From positions 248,001-312,000 of the forward strand of contig NZ_JAFKCT010000002.1 of the NCBI RefSeq assembly GCF_017254915.1: 64,000 nucleotides of DNA. The letters are read 5' to 3'. The notes beneath the pieces were generated by a model. The model saw nothing but the letters and a program-made list of their open reading frames with translations. It made no database searches and was not told the origin of the DNA. Below, piece by piece: positions 16,919 through 26,261 of this stretch. Both the position numbers and the translations under genes were made by a program. The DNA is from Algoriphagus oliviformis (lineage in GTDB: Bacteria; Bacteroidota; Bacteroidia; Cytophagales; Cyclobacteriaceae). Numbering within the stretch: position 1 is the first letter of the stretch; every line of letters starts with the position of its first letter.

Positions 16919-18562
16919 ATGCTGCTAGAACCCATTGACCTCATTGTCTTTTTTGGCTACTGTTTCCTGATCATAGGAATGGGCATCTTCGTCTCCCGGG
17001 AGAAAGAGGGCCACGTCAAAAACTCCTCCGATTACTTTCTGGCTTCAAAAGCCCTCCCTTGGTGGGCGGTAGGAGCTTCCCTGATCGCTTCCAACATCTC
17101 CGCCGAGCAGTTTATCGGCATGTCCGGCTCCGGCTTTGCGCTCGGCCTGGCGATCTCCACCTACGAGTGGATGGCTGCGGCGACCCTGCTGGTAGTGGCG
17201 ATCTTTTTCCTGCCAGTATATATCAAGAAGGGCATCTACACCATGCCGGGCTTCCTGCTGGATCGCTACGACACCCGCGTGCGTACCACGATGGCGGTCT
17301 TCTGGCTACTGCTCTACGTATTTGTCAACCTGACCTCCGTGCTCTATCTGGGCGCGCTCAGCTTGAACACCATTCTCAACGTCCCCATGACCTACGGGAT
17401 CATCGGCTTGGCGCTGTTTGCCATGATCTATTCCATCTATGGTGGCCTGAAGGCAGTAGCCTGGACGGATGTGATCCAGGTCGTGTTCCTCATCGCCGGA
17501 GGCTTGGCCACCACTTACATTGCCTTGCAGATGGTCGGTGGGGGAGATGCCTGGGAGGGTCTGGGAGTGCTTCGCAAAGAAGTCCCCGGTCACTTCTCGA
17601 TGATCCTCAGCAAGGGGGAAATGATGATCCCCGACGGCAAGGGCGGCGAGCGCGATGCCTATTTGGATCTTCCCGGCCTGTCCGTGCTGATTGGCGGGAT
17701 GTGGATCACCAACCTGAGCTATTGGGGATTTAACCAATACATCACCCAGCGGGCCCTGGCTGCAAAGAGCCTCGACGAAGCCCAGAAGGGGATGATTTTC
17801 GCCGGATTCCTGAAGCTCCTCATGCCACTGATCGTGGTAGTCCCTGGCATCGCTGCCCTGGTCATCGTCAACAACGGCATCGACGGCGCCTTCATCGAAT
17901 CCATGAAAGATCCGGTGACCGGCATCATCAAGTCCGATCGCGCTTACCCTACCTTGCTTCAGATTTTGCCCGTAGGATTGAAGGGATTGGCCTTCGCGGC
18001 ACTGACCGCGGCGATTGTCTCCTCACTGGCTTCCATGGCCAACAGTACCTCGACCATTTTCACGATGGACATCTACAGCAAGTACTTTGGCAAGGAGTCT
18101 TCCGAAGCCAACCACGTGAGAGTAGGGCGAATCACCGCCATCGTGGCTTTCGTCATTGCGGCGATCGTTGCTCCAGCGCTCGGACAGTTGGACCAAGCCT
18201 TCCAGTTTATCCAAGAGTACACCGGCTTCATCAGCCCAGGGGTATTTGCGATTTTCTTTTTCGGGGTATTTTGGAAGAAAACCACTTCCAACGCAGCCCT
18301 GGTGGGCGCAGGCTTGAGTATTCCGCTTTCCGTGGTGCTGAAGCTCGTTTTCCCTGCATTGCCGTTCATCGACCGCATGGGCGTGGTGTTCTTGATCTTG
18401 GCGGCGCTGATGATCGCCATTTCCCTGGTGGAAGGCAAAGGCAAAGACTATCCCAACAGCATTGACGTCAACGCGGAGCTGTTCCGCACCAGCACTGGAT
18501 TCAAGATCGGCGCTATCCTGATCTCGGGTATCATTGCGGCACTTTACACTATTTTCTGGTAA
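16919..18562 (+). CDS. Sodium/solute symporter (SSS family), probably a xylose importer
   Basis: The 547-residue polytopic protein has about 14 membrane helices and the sodium:solute symporter signatures: ASLIASNISAEQFIGMSGSGF (about 53-73), YSIYGGLKAVAWTDVIQ (near 180) and SSLASMANSTSTIFTMDIY (near 362), which fit the SGLT branch for sugars. It sits 9 bp before the xylulokinase gene and leads the xylose operon, so sodium-driven xylose uptake is inferred. The start codon lies within the second copy of a CTCTAACAT repeat (16881-16889, 16912-16920). No dedicated xylose repressor gene is adjacent. Confidence 0.88.
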   Translation: MLLEPIDLIVFFGYCFLIIGMGIFVSREKEGHVKNSSDYFLASKALPWWAVGASLIASNISAEQFIGMSGSGFALGLAISTYEWMAAATLLVVAIFFLPVYIKKGIYTMPGFLLDRYDTRVRTTMAVFWLLLYVFVNLTSVLYLGALSLNTILNVPMTYGIIGLALFAMIYSIYGGLKAVAWTDVIQVVFLIAGGLATTYIALQMVGGGDAWEGLGVLRKEVPGHFSMILSKGEMMIPDGKGGERDAYLDLPGLSVLIGGMWITNLSYWGFNQYITQRALAAKSLDEAQKGMIFAGFLKLLMPLIVVVPGIAALVIVNNGIDGAFIESMKDPVTGIIKSDRAYPTLLQILPVGLKGLAFAALTAAIVSSLASMANSTSTIFTMDIYSKYFGKESSEANHVRVGRITAIVAFVIAAIVAPALGQLDQAFQFIQEYTGFISPGVFAIFFFGVFWKKTTSNAALVGAGLSIPLSVVLKLVFPALPFIDRMGVVFLILAALMIAISLVEGKGKDYPNSIDVNAELFRTSTGFKIGAILISGIIAALYTIFW

Positions 18563-18571
18563 CCAAAAAGA

Positions 18572-20080
18572 ATGAGAAGACTACTATTGGGCCTTGACAT
18601 TGGAAGCTCCTCTGTCAAGGCTTCACTACTTGATGCAGATACGGGAAAGTCCATTGCCTCCAAGGCTTTTCCCGAAGAGGAAATGGGAATCGAAGCCCCC
18701 GAGACAGGATGGGCAGAGCAGGATCCCGAGATGTGGTGGCGCTATGTCAAAGAGACCATCGCCTATGTCAAGCAAAATGCCTCGGTAAAGGCCGGTGAAC
18801 TCAAAGGAATAGGCATCGCCTATCAGATGCATGGGCTAGTGTGTGTGGACAAAGACCAAAACGTCCTGCGTCCCTCCATCATCTGGTGTGACAGCCGTGC
18901 GGTTGCGATTGGGGAAAAAGCGTTCCGGGGGCTTGGCGAAGACTATTGCCTCCCTCATTTGCTGAATTCCCCGGGAAATTTCACCGCCTCCAAGTTGCGG
19001 TGGGTGATCGAAAACCAGCCCGAAATCGCCGCCAAAATCCACAAAATCATGCTTCCGGGTGACTTCATCGCCATGAAGCTGAGCGGAGAGATACTGACTT
19101 CCGAAACGGGCCTTTCCGAAGGGATATTTTGGGATTTCCAGGAAAACGGCCTGAGCGAGAAGCTGCTGAAGCAGATGGAAATCCCCAAAGAATGGATCCC
19201 AAAAGCCGTTCCTTCCTTTTCTCTCCAGGGAAAAGTCACCGAAGCTGCTGCCAAGGAGACGGGCTTGGAAGCTGGTGTGCCGATCTCCTATCGCGCCGGA
19301 GACCAACCCAACAATGCCTTTTCCCTACAAGTACTCAAGCCAGGCGAGCTCGCCACGACTGCGGGTACCTCGGGGACGGTTTACGGAGTCTGCGACACGC
19401 CGCTCTATGATCCGCACTCCCGAGTCAACACCTTTGTCCATGTAAACCATGCCGAGAAAAAGCCTTCCTACGGCGTATTGCTCTGCGTAAATGGCACCGG
19501 CATCCTCAATTCCTGGCTGAAAAAGGTCATGGGAGGCAAGTGGATTTCCTACGAAGAAATGAACGCCATAGGCAACGGCGCCCCGATAGGCTCAGAGGGT
19601 TTGGCCTTCATTCCTTTTGGAAACGGCGTGGAGCGCATCATGCAAAACAAGCCGGTAGGCGCGCATCTGCTCGGTCTTGACCTCTTGAAGCATGACCGCA
19701 AGCATGTCGTCCGTGCCGCCCAGGAGGGGATCGTGGCTTCCCTCACCTTTGGATTCCGGATCATGAAGGATATGGGGATGAACCTCAAGACGGTGAAGGC
19801 TGGCCGCGCAAATATGTTCCTGAGTCCCTTGTTCAGAAAGACGTTTGTTCAGATGAATGAGGTAAATTTGGAACTGTACGACACCGACGGAGCCCAGGGT
19901 GCGGCCCGTGGCGCCGGGATAGGAGCGGGAGTTTTTGCCGGTGAAGCGGAGGCTTTTGAAGGCCTGGAGCTGCTGGAGACGCTGGAACCCAATCCGATCT
20001 TTAGCCAACCCTATATGGACGCTTACTTCCACTGGGAAAACAGACTGAACGAAATCCTCAAATCCGGAATCGCCGGGTAG
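18572..20080 (+). CDS. xylB: Xylulokinase
   Basis: The 502-residue FGGY-family kinase starts with the phosphate-binding LLLGLDIGSSSVKASL. It carries GIAYQMHGLVCVD near residue 83, WCDSRA near 107, a catalytic Asp in RAGDQPNNAF near 245, the ATP-binding TTAGTSGTVYG near 262, and the C-terminal GGAN-like GRANMFLSPLFRK near 409. It phosphorylates D-xylulose with ATP, the second step of xylose use. It lies between the symporter gene and xylA, which supports xylulose rather than another sugar as substrate. Confidence 0.93.
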   Translation: MRRLLLGLDIGSSSVKASLLDADTGKSIASKAFPEEEMGIEAPETGWAEQDPEMWWRYVKETIAYVKQNASVKAGELKGIGIAYQMHGLVCVDKDQNVLRPSIIWCDSRAVAIGEKAFRGLGEDYCLPHLLNSPGNFTASKLRWVIENQPEIAAKIHKIMLPGDFIAMKLSGEILTSETGLSEGIFWDFQENGLSEKLLKQMEIPKEWIPKAVPSFSLQGKVTEAAAKETGLEAGVPISYRAGDQPNNAFSLQVLKPGELATTAGTSGTVYGVCDTPLYDPHSRVNTFVHVNHAEKKPSYGVLLCVNGTGILNSWLKKVMGGKWISYEEMNAIGNGAPIGSEGLAFIPFGNGVERIMQNKPVGAHLLGLDLLKHDRKHVVRAAQEGIVASLTFGFRIMKDMGMNLKTVKAGRANMFLSPLFRKTFVQMNEVNLELYDTDGAQGAARGAGIGAGVFAGEAEAFEGLELLETLEPNPIFSQPYMDAYFHWENRLNEILKSGIAG

Positions 20081-20158
20081 GGGGAGTTGAGAGGTAATTT
20101 TACATCGAAACAATACACCAATACAGAAACCTATTTTACCTAAATAACCAATTAAACT

Positions 20159-21472
20159 ATGTCCAAGACCTATTTTCCAAACATCGGCAAGATCAAATTT
20201 GAAGGCCGGGAAAGCGAAAACCCATTAGCATTCCGCTATTACGATGAAAACCGTGTCGTAGCAGGAAAGACCATGAAGGAGCACTTCAAGTTTGCCATTG
20301 CCTACTGGCACTCCTTCTGTGCCACCGGTGCCGATCCTTTCGGTCCAGGCACGATCCAGCATGCCTGGGATGCCAGCCCGGATGCCGTGCAGCGCGCCAA
20401 AGACAAGATGGACGCGGCTTTTGAATTTTTCACCAAGATCGGCGTGGAGTACTACTGCTTCCATGACGTGGACTTGGTAGACGAGGGAGCGACCCTGGAG
20501 GAATACGAGGAGCGCATGCGCATCATCACCGACTACGCGCTGGAAAAGCAGAAAGCCACCGGCGTGAAGCTGCTGTGGGGTACTGCCAACGTATTCAGCA
20601 ACCCGCGCTACATGAACGGCGCTTCCACCAACCCGAACTTTGACGTGCTAGCCTATGCCGCGACGCAGGTGAAAAACTCCATCGACGCGACCATCAAGCT
20701 GGGTGGAGAAAACTACGTCTTCTGGGGCGGTCGCGAAGGCTACATGTCTTTGCTCAACACCGACATGAAGCGTGAGAAAGACCATTTGGCGCAATTCCTT
20801 ACCATGGCCCGTGACTACGCCCGTAAGAATGGCTTCAAAGGAACCTTCTTCATCGAGCCAAAGCCAATGGAGCCTACCAAGCACCAGTATGACTACGACT
20901 CCGAGACCGTAATCGGCTTCCTGCGCCACTATGGATTGGACAAAGATTTCAAACTCAACATTGAGGTAAACCATGCCACGCTGGCTGGGCACACCTTCCA
21001 GCACGAGCTGCAGGCTGCGGCCGACGCCGGCATGCTGGGAAGCATCGATGCCAACCGCGGTGACTACCAGAACGGTTGGGATACCGACCAGTTTGCGCTG
21101 AACCTACAGGAACTGGCCGAGTCCCAACTGGTGATCCTCGCTGCAGGAGGCCTCCAAGGCGGTGGTGTGAACTTTGACGCGAAGATCCGCAGAAACTCCA
21201 CCGATCCTGAGGATCTGTTCCTGGCGCACATCGGCTCCATGGATGCCTTTGCCAGAGGCCTCTTGATCGCTGCCGACATCATGGAAAAATCCGACTACCT
21301 GGAGCGCAGAAAGAACCGCTATGCGAGCTACGACGCAGGAAAAGGCAAGGAGTTCGAAGAAGGAAAGCTGACGCTGGAGGATCTGAGAAGCCATGCCTTT
21401 GCTTCCGGAGAACCGACCCAGATCAGCGGCAAGCAGGAATACTTCGAAAACCTGATCAACCGGTTTATCTAA
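20159..21472 (+). CDS. xylA: Xylose isomerase
   Basis: The 437-residue product is a class II xylose isomerase of normal length. Active-site blocks are [13 protein letters not shown] (catalytic His, about 100), [11 protein letters not shown] (about 182), [16 protein letters not shown] (metal-binding Glu and Lys, about 232), [14 protein letters not shown] (about 265) and GSIDANRGD (about 298). It converts D-xylose to D-xylulose with two divalent metals. It lies 78 bp after xylB and is followed by a terminator, so it ends the symporter-xylB-xylA unit. Confidence 0.96.
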   Translation: MSKTYFPNIGKIKFEGRESENPLAFRYYDENRVVAGKTMKEHFKFAIAYWHSFCATGADPFGPGTIQHAWDASPDAVQRAKDKMDAAFEFFTKIGVEYYCFHDVDLVDEGATLEEYEERMRIITDYALEKQKATGVKLLWGTANVFSNPRYMNGASTNPNFDVLAYAATQVKNSIDATIKLGGENYVFWGGREGYMSLLNTDMKREKDHLAQFLTMARDYARKNGFKGTFFIEPKPMEPTKHQYDYDSETVIGFLRHYGLDKDFKLNIEVNHATLAGHTFQHELQAAADAGMLGSIDANRGDYQNGWDTDQFALNLQELAESQLVILAAGGLQGGGVNFDAKIRRNSTDPEDLFLAHIGSMDAFARGLLIAADIMEKSDYLERRKNRYASYDAGKGKEFEEGKLTLEDLRSHAFASGEPTQISGKQEYFENLINRFI

Positions 21473-21496
21473 GAATTGAGGTATTTAAAACAAAGA

Positions 21497-21527
21497 ATCC
21501 CGAGGCGAAAGCTTCGGGATTTTTTTG
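21497..21527 (+). terminator. Intrinsic terminator after xylA
   Basis: A 10-bp stem (ATCCCGAGGC with GCTTCGGGAT, one G-T pair) closed by a GAAA tetraloop is followed by seven T residues. It begins 24 bp after the xylA stop. Confidence 0.9.
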
Positions 21528-21547
21528 TAAAAGACCTTATTGACGTT

Positions 21548-21645
21548 AGCCCTCCAAGGGTTTCAAACCCTTGGAGGGCTTTGGAGGAATGCGGATTCAA
21601 ACCCTCGGAGGGCTTTGGAGGGATGCGGATTCAAACCCTTGGAGG
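21548..21645. repeat. Palindrome plus 34-bp tandem repeat of the CCCTTGGAGGG type
   Basis: A perfect inverted repeat with 16-bp arms (21548-21563 and 21565-21580, AGCCCTCCAAGGGTTT and complement) is fused to a tandem array of period 34. Units start at 21562, 21596 and 21630, each beginning TTCAAACCCT(T/C)GGAGG; the third is partial. Such elements are dispersed intergenic repeats in many Bacteroidota genomes. It may help end transcription of xylA and of the convergent permease gene. Confidence 0.85.
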
Positions 21646-21676
21646 ACTGCATCCCCATGAATCATGCATCTTGATT

Positions 21677-24361
21677 CTACTCGACCTTCAGGGTGTCCGC
21701 TACTTTGGATCTGGCCACGCGGATGGTCTGCGAGGAGATCGTGAGGACTCCCAATGCCAGCAGGACCAGCGATCCCAGTAGGACGGTCCCCAAGCCAAAA
21801 TCCACTCGGTTGGGCAGGTTTTCCAACCAAAGCTTGTTGACAAAGTAGCTGAGGGGAGCACCCAAGGCTATGGACAGGGCCAGCATTTGCAAAAAGCCCT
21901 TGCTCAGCAGTAGGGTGATGCTGAAGTTGTCCGCACCGAGGAATTTTCGGATGCCTACCTCTTTGGTTTTCCGCTCAGCGGCATAGGTGGTCATCCCCAG
22001 CAGTCCAAGACAGGCGATGAAGATGGCCAGGAAAGACACGAAGCCAAGTATGGAGACCACATCAAAGAGTCCGCGGTGGGTTGCCTCGATCTCCTCGTCT
22101 AGAAACTGGTAGCTGAAGGAATGCACCGGATCGAGTTTTTTCCAATGGCCTTCCAGCTCGGCCAGGGTCTGCATCAGGTCTGGAGATGCGATTTTTACAT
22201 TGACGTATTGAAACTGTTTGGGATCATAGCGCAGCATCAGCGGCGCGATGGCGTGCTCGTTGAGCAGGAGCTTGTATCGGAAGTCCTTCACTACCCCCGC
22301 CACGGTCAGCAGCGGTCCTCCCCACTTGGATTCAAACTGCAAGCCCACCATGGCATCCGCCGAGGGATAGCCCAGCTCTTTGGCCATGGCCTCGTTGACG
22401 AGGATCTGGGACTCGGCAAGTTGCTCGTTGGCGGAAAATGCAGAGCCAGCCAACATCTCTATTCCCAGGTTTTCAGGGAAATTCCGGTCGATGTGGAGTA
22501 TGCCCACTGACCGATAGTCCGACTGCTCGCCTAGGACGCGGATTTGGCTGTTGTTGTTGGTGCCGGTGGCAGGGATGATGTCACAGGCCGAGATAGTCGA
22601 TACGCCGGGAATGCGTTCGAATTCTCCGCGCAGTTTTTCGTAGTCCAGGCCTTGGAGTTGGATGTTGACGATGTTTTCCGACTGAAAGCCATAGTCAAAG
22701 GCCATGTAGTGCTTGAACTGGTTATAAATCAAGATCGACGTGGTGATGAAAAACAGGGAAACCACAAATTGCGACACGCCTAACAGCTTGCGCAGCCGCA
22801 ACTTGCCTGCGCCGCCCGTTTCGGAAAGGCTCTTCAGTGCCTTGATGGGCTGGTAGCCGGAGAGGAAAAGGGCAGGATAGATGCCGGCGATGAGACCCAC
22901 GACCACAGCCAGCAGGATGAAGCCGAGGAAAAGTGAAGGGAAGAAGGGCAGCTGAAGGTTCAAAAACTGGTTGACCCAAAGCCCCTTAAAGAAGGGAATC
23001 AACGCCAATAGTAGCAGGCTGGCGATGGCTAGTGCTAGCAAGGCGGTGAGCACCGATTCGCTGAGAAACTGTGCGACCAGATTTTTGCGAAAGGCGCCTG
23101 TGACCTTGCGAATGCCGATTTCCTTGGCCCTGGTCAGCGCCCTGGCAATGGACAAGTTGGTGTAGTTGAGACAGGCTGAGGCCAGGATAGCCAGTGCCAG
23201 GCCGATCAGGAAGTAGTAGGCAAACATCGGCAGCCTGAAACTGGTGTCGTTGTTGACAATGCCGAGGGCCACGTCCGGCAGTGGCTGGGAAGCCATCTTG
23301 AAGCCTTTGGTGTGGTCTGCTTTGATCTCTTCGGCCCGACGCTGCACGATGTCGTTGAGGTTGGCATTCAGCTCCTCGGGGGAGCCGCCCTCTTGCAGCA
23401 GGGCGAAGGTGTAGGTGCGGAAAAAGTACGTCCAATCCTCGCGCCGGTCTTCGAGCTTTCCCGCGGTGATGAGCGAAGGCATGCTGCTATCCGACACCAG
23501 GATGTCAAACGTGAGGTGGGAAGGGTAGCGCTCCCGATCGATCACGCCCGTGACGGTAAAGTTTCCCCAATCCAGAGCAACCGTTTGCGTGGAGTCTTTG
23601 GCATCGGTGATTCTGGTCCGCTGATCCTGTAGCTGAATGGTCTTTCCGAGTGGACTTTCATCCCTGAAAAGGAGGGTTGCCAGCTCTTTGGTGATGATCG
23701 CCGAATAAGGGGCCGTGAGCGCGCTTGCTGGATCTCCATATTCCAGAGGAAAGCTGAATAGGCGGAAAAAACCGGGGTCGGCGAAGAGGCCATTGATGCC
23801 CTTGGTTTTGTCCTCGAAGATGGCATCTCCGCCGATGCCGGGGATCAGACGGGTGGTCGCCTCGACCGAGGGATAGCTTGCAAGCTCTGCCGCAAGGGGC
23901 TGGGGAGAGGTGGCGTATTGATTTCTGGATCCTTCGTGGTCAGAGAGAATCCGATAGATCCTGTCCTTCTTTTCATGAAACTGATCTGAGCTGGTCTGCT
24001 CGGCCAGCATCATCAGGATCAGCATACTGACGGACATGGCCAGCGCCAAGCCAAAGATGTTGATGAAGGAAAAGGTCTTGTACTTGAGCAGGTTTCGAAA
24101 GCCGATTTTGAAGTAGTTGCGGTACATGGCGCTGTGGTTTAGGTGTGGTGTAAAGCCAAGGGGTCTGATGATGCCGGGTCGGAAGAGGAGGAGCACATCC
24201 CAGGCAAAGCGGAGGTCAGCCTTTCTTTTTCCCAAAGTCTCGACCCGCTCTTGGTGGAGTTCGATCAGGTCGCCTTCTATGTAGATTCGCAAATTCGGGT
24301 CACAGAATGCCCGGAAGAGCCGAAGTGGAAGGCGGGGTGGTAATGGACTTGCTTCTTTCAT
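21677..24361 (-). CDS. FtsX/MacB-type ABC transporter permease with N-terminal prefix domain
   Basis: The 894-residue protein begins with a cytoplasmic prefix of about 90 residues (LPLRLFRAFCDPNLRIYIEGDL...), followed by the usual permease layout twice over: a membrane helix (near 105; FSFINIFGLALAMSVSMLILMM), an extracytoplasmic MacB-type domain, and three helices in FtsX style (about 385-500 and 775-890; AKEIGIRKVTGAFRKNL and TKEVGIRKFLGADNFS coupling blocks). No ATPase domain is present, so a separate MacB-like ATPase must serve it. The gene follows a PadR regulator by 4 bp, the standard pairing for prefix-domain permeases in Cytophagales. Substrate unknown. Confidence 0.85.
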   Translation of the reverse strand: MKEASPLPPRLPLRLFRAFCDPNLRIYIEGDLIELHQERVETLGKRKADLRFAWDVLLLFRPGIIRPLGFTPHLNHSAMYRNYFKIGFRNLLKYKTFSFINIFGLALAMSVSMLILMMLAEQTSSDQFHEKKDRIYRILSDHEGSRNQYATSPQPLAAELASYPSVEATTRLIPGIGGDAIFEDKTKGINGLFADPGFFRLFSFPLEYGDPASALTAPYSAIITKELATLLFRDESPLGKTIQLQDQRTRITDAKDSTQTVALDWGNFTVTGVIDRERYPSHLTFDILVSDSSMPSLITAGKLEDRREDWTYFFRTYTFALLQEGGSPEELNANLNDIVQRRAEEIKADHTKGFKMASQPLPDVALGIVNNDTSFRLPMFAYYFLIGLALAILASACLNYTNLSIARALTRAKEIGIRKVTGAFRKNLVAQFLSESVLTALLALAIASLLLLALIPFFKGLWVNQFLNLQLPFFPSLFLGFILLAVVVGLIAGIYPALFLSGYQPIKALKSLSETGGAGKLRLRKLLGVSQFVVSLFFITTSILIYNQFKHYMAFDYGFQSENIVNIQLQGLDYEKLRGEFERIPGVSTISACDIIPATGTNNNSQIRVLGEQSDYRSVGILHIDRNFPENLGIEMLAGSAFSANEQLAESQILVNEAMAKELGYPSADAMVGLQFESKWGGPLLTVAGVVKDFRYKLLLNEHAIAPLMLRYDPKQFQYVNVKIASPDLMQTLAELEGHWKKLDPVHSFSYQFLDEEIEATHRGLFDVVSILGFVSFLAIFIACLGLLGMTTYAAERKTKEVGIRKFLGADNFSITLLLSKGFLQMLALSIALGAPLSYFVNKLWLENLPNRVDFGLGTVLLGSLVLLALGVLTISSQTIRVARSKVADTLKVE

Positions 24362-24365
24362 GGGA

Positions 24366-24707
24366 TCATTGGGCGGTCTTGAGGTTCCATACAGCAGCGG
24401 GAATGGCCTGCCAAAGCGATTCCCGAGTCTCGCGGGAATGCGCGAGTGCGTTCCTTCCGGCTGCGGTGAGTTGGTAGAAGCGCTTGGGTCGGCCGGCCCG
24501 CTCTTGGGTTCCGGCTCCTTCCTGTGATTTCAGATAGCCTTTTTTCTCCAATCGCTGTAGGGCGGTCTGCAAGGCTCCGACGCTCACCCCCCGATCAAGG
24601 CGTTGTTCCATCTCGTTTTTGATCGCCACGCCATAGGCCTCGTCGTAGAGAATGCCTACGGTGAGCAAGACCAGTTCTTCAAATTCTCCCAATTGATATT
24701 GTCCCAT
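24366..24707 (-). CDS. PadR-family transcriptional regulator
   Basis: The 113-residue protein is a PadR-type winged helix regulator: LGEFEELVLLTVGILYDEAYGVAI at 6-29, the recognition segment VSVGALQTALQRLEKKGYLKS near 41-61, and the wing RPKRFYQLTAAGRNAL near 73-88. It lies 4 bp upstream of the permease gene on the same strand, so it very likely represses its own operon. The inducing signal is unknown. Confidence 0.88.
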   Translation of the reverse strand: MGQYQLGEFEELVLLTVGILYDEAYGVAIKNEMEQRLDRGVSVGALQTALQRLEKKGYLKSQEGAGTQERAGRPKRFYQLTAAGRNALAHSRETRESLWQAIPAAVWNLKTAQ

Positions 24708-24910
24708 TTCGCATGAATTGATTCCTAATTGTAGTATTCAAGCGCGTGCCAAATGGGAAAAAGTGGTCTTTGGAAGCCAGCGAGGGCATTGCCGCCCTTT
24801 TAGCTGTTCAAAAGTGTACAGGACTTTGTCTGTTTGCGACCAAAAAAATGATCTCAGGAAGGTGTCTAAAGGGCTGCAATTATGGGGTTTGTTGGGCTTT
24901 CATTTTGGCA

Positions 24911-25951
24911 TCAGTCCTTTACCAGTCGGTGGATGGCCGCCATTTTTTCCAATACCGTCAGACTCACGACGAAGGGATAGGCGTCCGGCACTCCCATGGA
25001 TCGGTTGAGGCTGTTGATGGTGAAAGACACCGGCATCCAGGCTTGGAAGATCCGGTCAAATTTCGCCTGGGTGTAGGGATCGAGGTCGATGGTCCCTCGT
25101 AGGCTTTTGGAGCGCAGTTTTGGCTTTACGCTGAGTCCGAAATAGTAGGCTGTCTCGGCCATGTCAAGGATATGGAGGTAGTGGGCCCAGGTCTCGGCCC
25201 AGTCTTCCCAGGGGTGCGCACTCGCATAGGAACTGATGTGGCGATCTTGCCAGTCTGCGGGGGCGCCCTGCTCGTAGTGGAGACTCAAGGCTTGCCCATA
25301 GTCAGTCCGCTCGTCCCCGAAAACAGTCCTGAATTTCTGTACCGCTTGCTCCCGGCCAGCGACCAATCGATCCCAATAATAGTGGCCCACCTCGTGGCGG
25401 AAATGACCAATCAGCGTGCGGTAAGCTTCGGAGAGCTGCGTTCGGATCTGTTCGCGGTGTACCGAGTCGGCCTCGGAAAGGAGGATGGTCACGACACCGT
25501 CCGCATGGCCCGTCATGATGTCGGAGTCCTCGGTCTTCGAGATGAAGTCGAAGCAAAGCCCGGTATTCGCATCGAGCATCTTGCTGGTGAGCGGGAGCCC
25601 GAGCCGAACCAGTTGATAGACCAAGCGATGTTTGGCTACTTCGAGCTTTTGCCATTTGGACATGTTCTCTTGGTCCGAAAGGTCGGGGATAGTCCGGTTC
25701 AGCGCGCAGGCGACGCAGAATTCGGCTTCGCTCTCTGCGGGAATCAGCCAGTTGCAAACGCCAAACTCCAGGTTTTTGCAATACTTGTAGGCCTTGCGAT
25801 CCTTGTCCGACACCATGGGTACGGCATCGGGGCGGAAGGTGAGCATTTCCAGTTTTGTGACTGAGAATCCACAGTGGTGTCCGCATTTTTCACAATGTGT
25901 ATTTTCAAAATACAGCGGGTTTGAGCAATTGGCACAATCAAACAGTTTCAT
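24911..25951 (-). CDS. Zinc-ribbon protein with putative zinc metallopeptidase domain
   Basis: Starting at MKLFDCANCSNPLYFENTHCEKCGHHCGF, the product has 346 residues with an N-terminal zinc ribbon (Cys pairs at about 6-9 and 20-23, plus a second CVAC near 92) and a C-terminal peptidase-like region with the HExxH motif RHEVGHYYWDRLV near 205-217, followed by TDYGQALSLHYEQGAP and HPWEDWAETWAHYLHI, whose Glu could be the third zinc ligand. This matches the family of putative zinc-binding metallopeptidases with a zinc ribbon. No signal peptide is seen, so it acts in the cytoplasm. Its substrate is unknown. An open frame extends upstream to 26449 but has no protein character. Confidence 0.82.
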   Translation of the reverse strand: MKLFDCANCSNPLYFENTHCEKCGHHCGFSVTKLEMLTFRPDAVPMVSDKDRKAYKYCKNLEFGVCNWLIPAESEAEFCVACALNRTIPDLSDQENMSKWQKLEVAKHRLVYQLVRLGLPLTSKMLDANTGLCFDFISKTEDSDIMTGHADGVVTILLSEADSVHREQIRTQLSEAYRTLIGHFRHEVGHYYWDRLVAGREQAVQKFRTVFGDERTDYGQALSLHYEQGAPADWQDRHISSYASAHPWEDWAETWAHYLHILDMAETAYYFGLSVKPKLRSKSLRGTIDLDPYTQAKFDRIFQAWMPVSFTINSLNRSMGVPDAYPFVVSLTVLEKMAAIHRLVKD

Positions 25952-26261
25952 AGGTTTTGGATTTGGCGTTTTATGGAGCTTTTGCCGGTCGTTTTTCTCC
26001 TTTGATAGGCGGAGTGGTGTGTCCGACGAGAGCCCCAGTCTGCTTAGTGACAAATGATGCGCCATGCGTTGGGAAAAAGGCCGGGATACATTCCGCGTCA
26101 GACTGTTCCGCTTTTGGTCGTTTGACGGGTGAGAAAAGCTAAAATGGGGTCGGCCTTTCTTTGCCAAAAGTTTTTTGTTTCTTTTGGAATGAGTTGCCTG
26201 TGGTGGCAATGCGGCGTCTATGCCCGAAATAAGAGAGATTTGCCAGGCGAATCGGAGAGCT
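25952..26261. other. Divergent intergenic region before the HTCS regulator
   Basis: This 310-bp stretch separates the metallopeptidase and the HTCS gene. I see no good promoter match. Two small inverted repeats are present: CCAAAAG/CTTTTGG (26164-26170, 26181-26187) and TTGCC/GGCAA (26194-26198, 26205-26209). Confidence 0.5.

Noticed and set aside
21562-21645. 34-bp repeats as a possible CRISPR array
   Set aside because: Units are directly contiguous with no spacers, only two full copies and a partial, and no cas genes are near.
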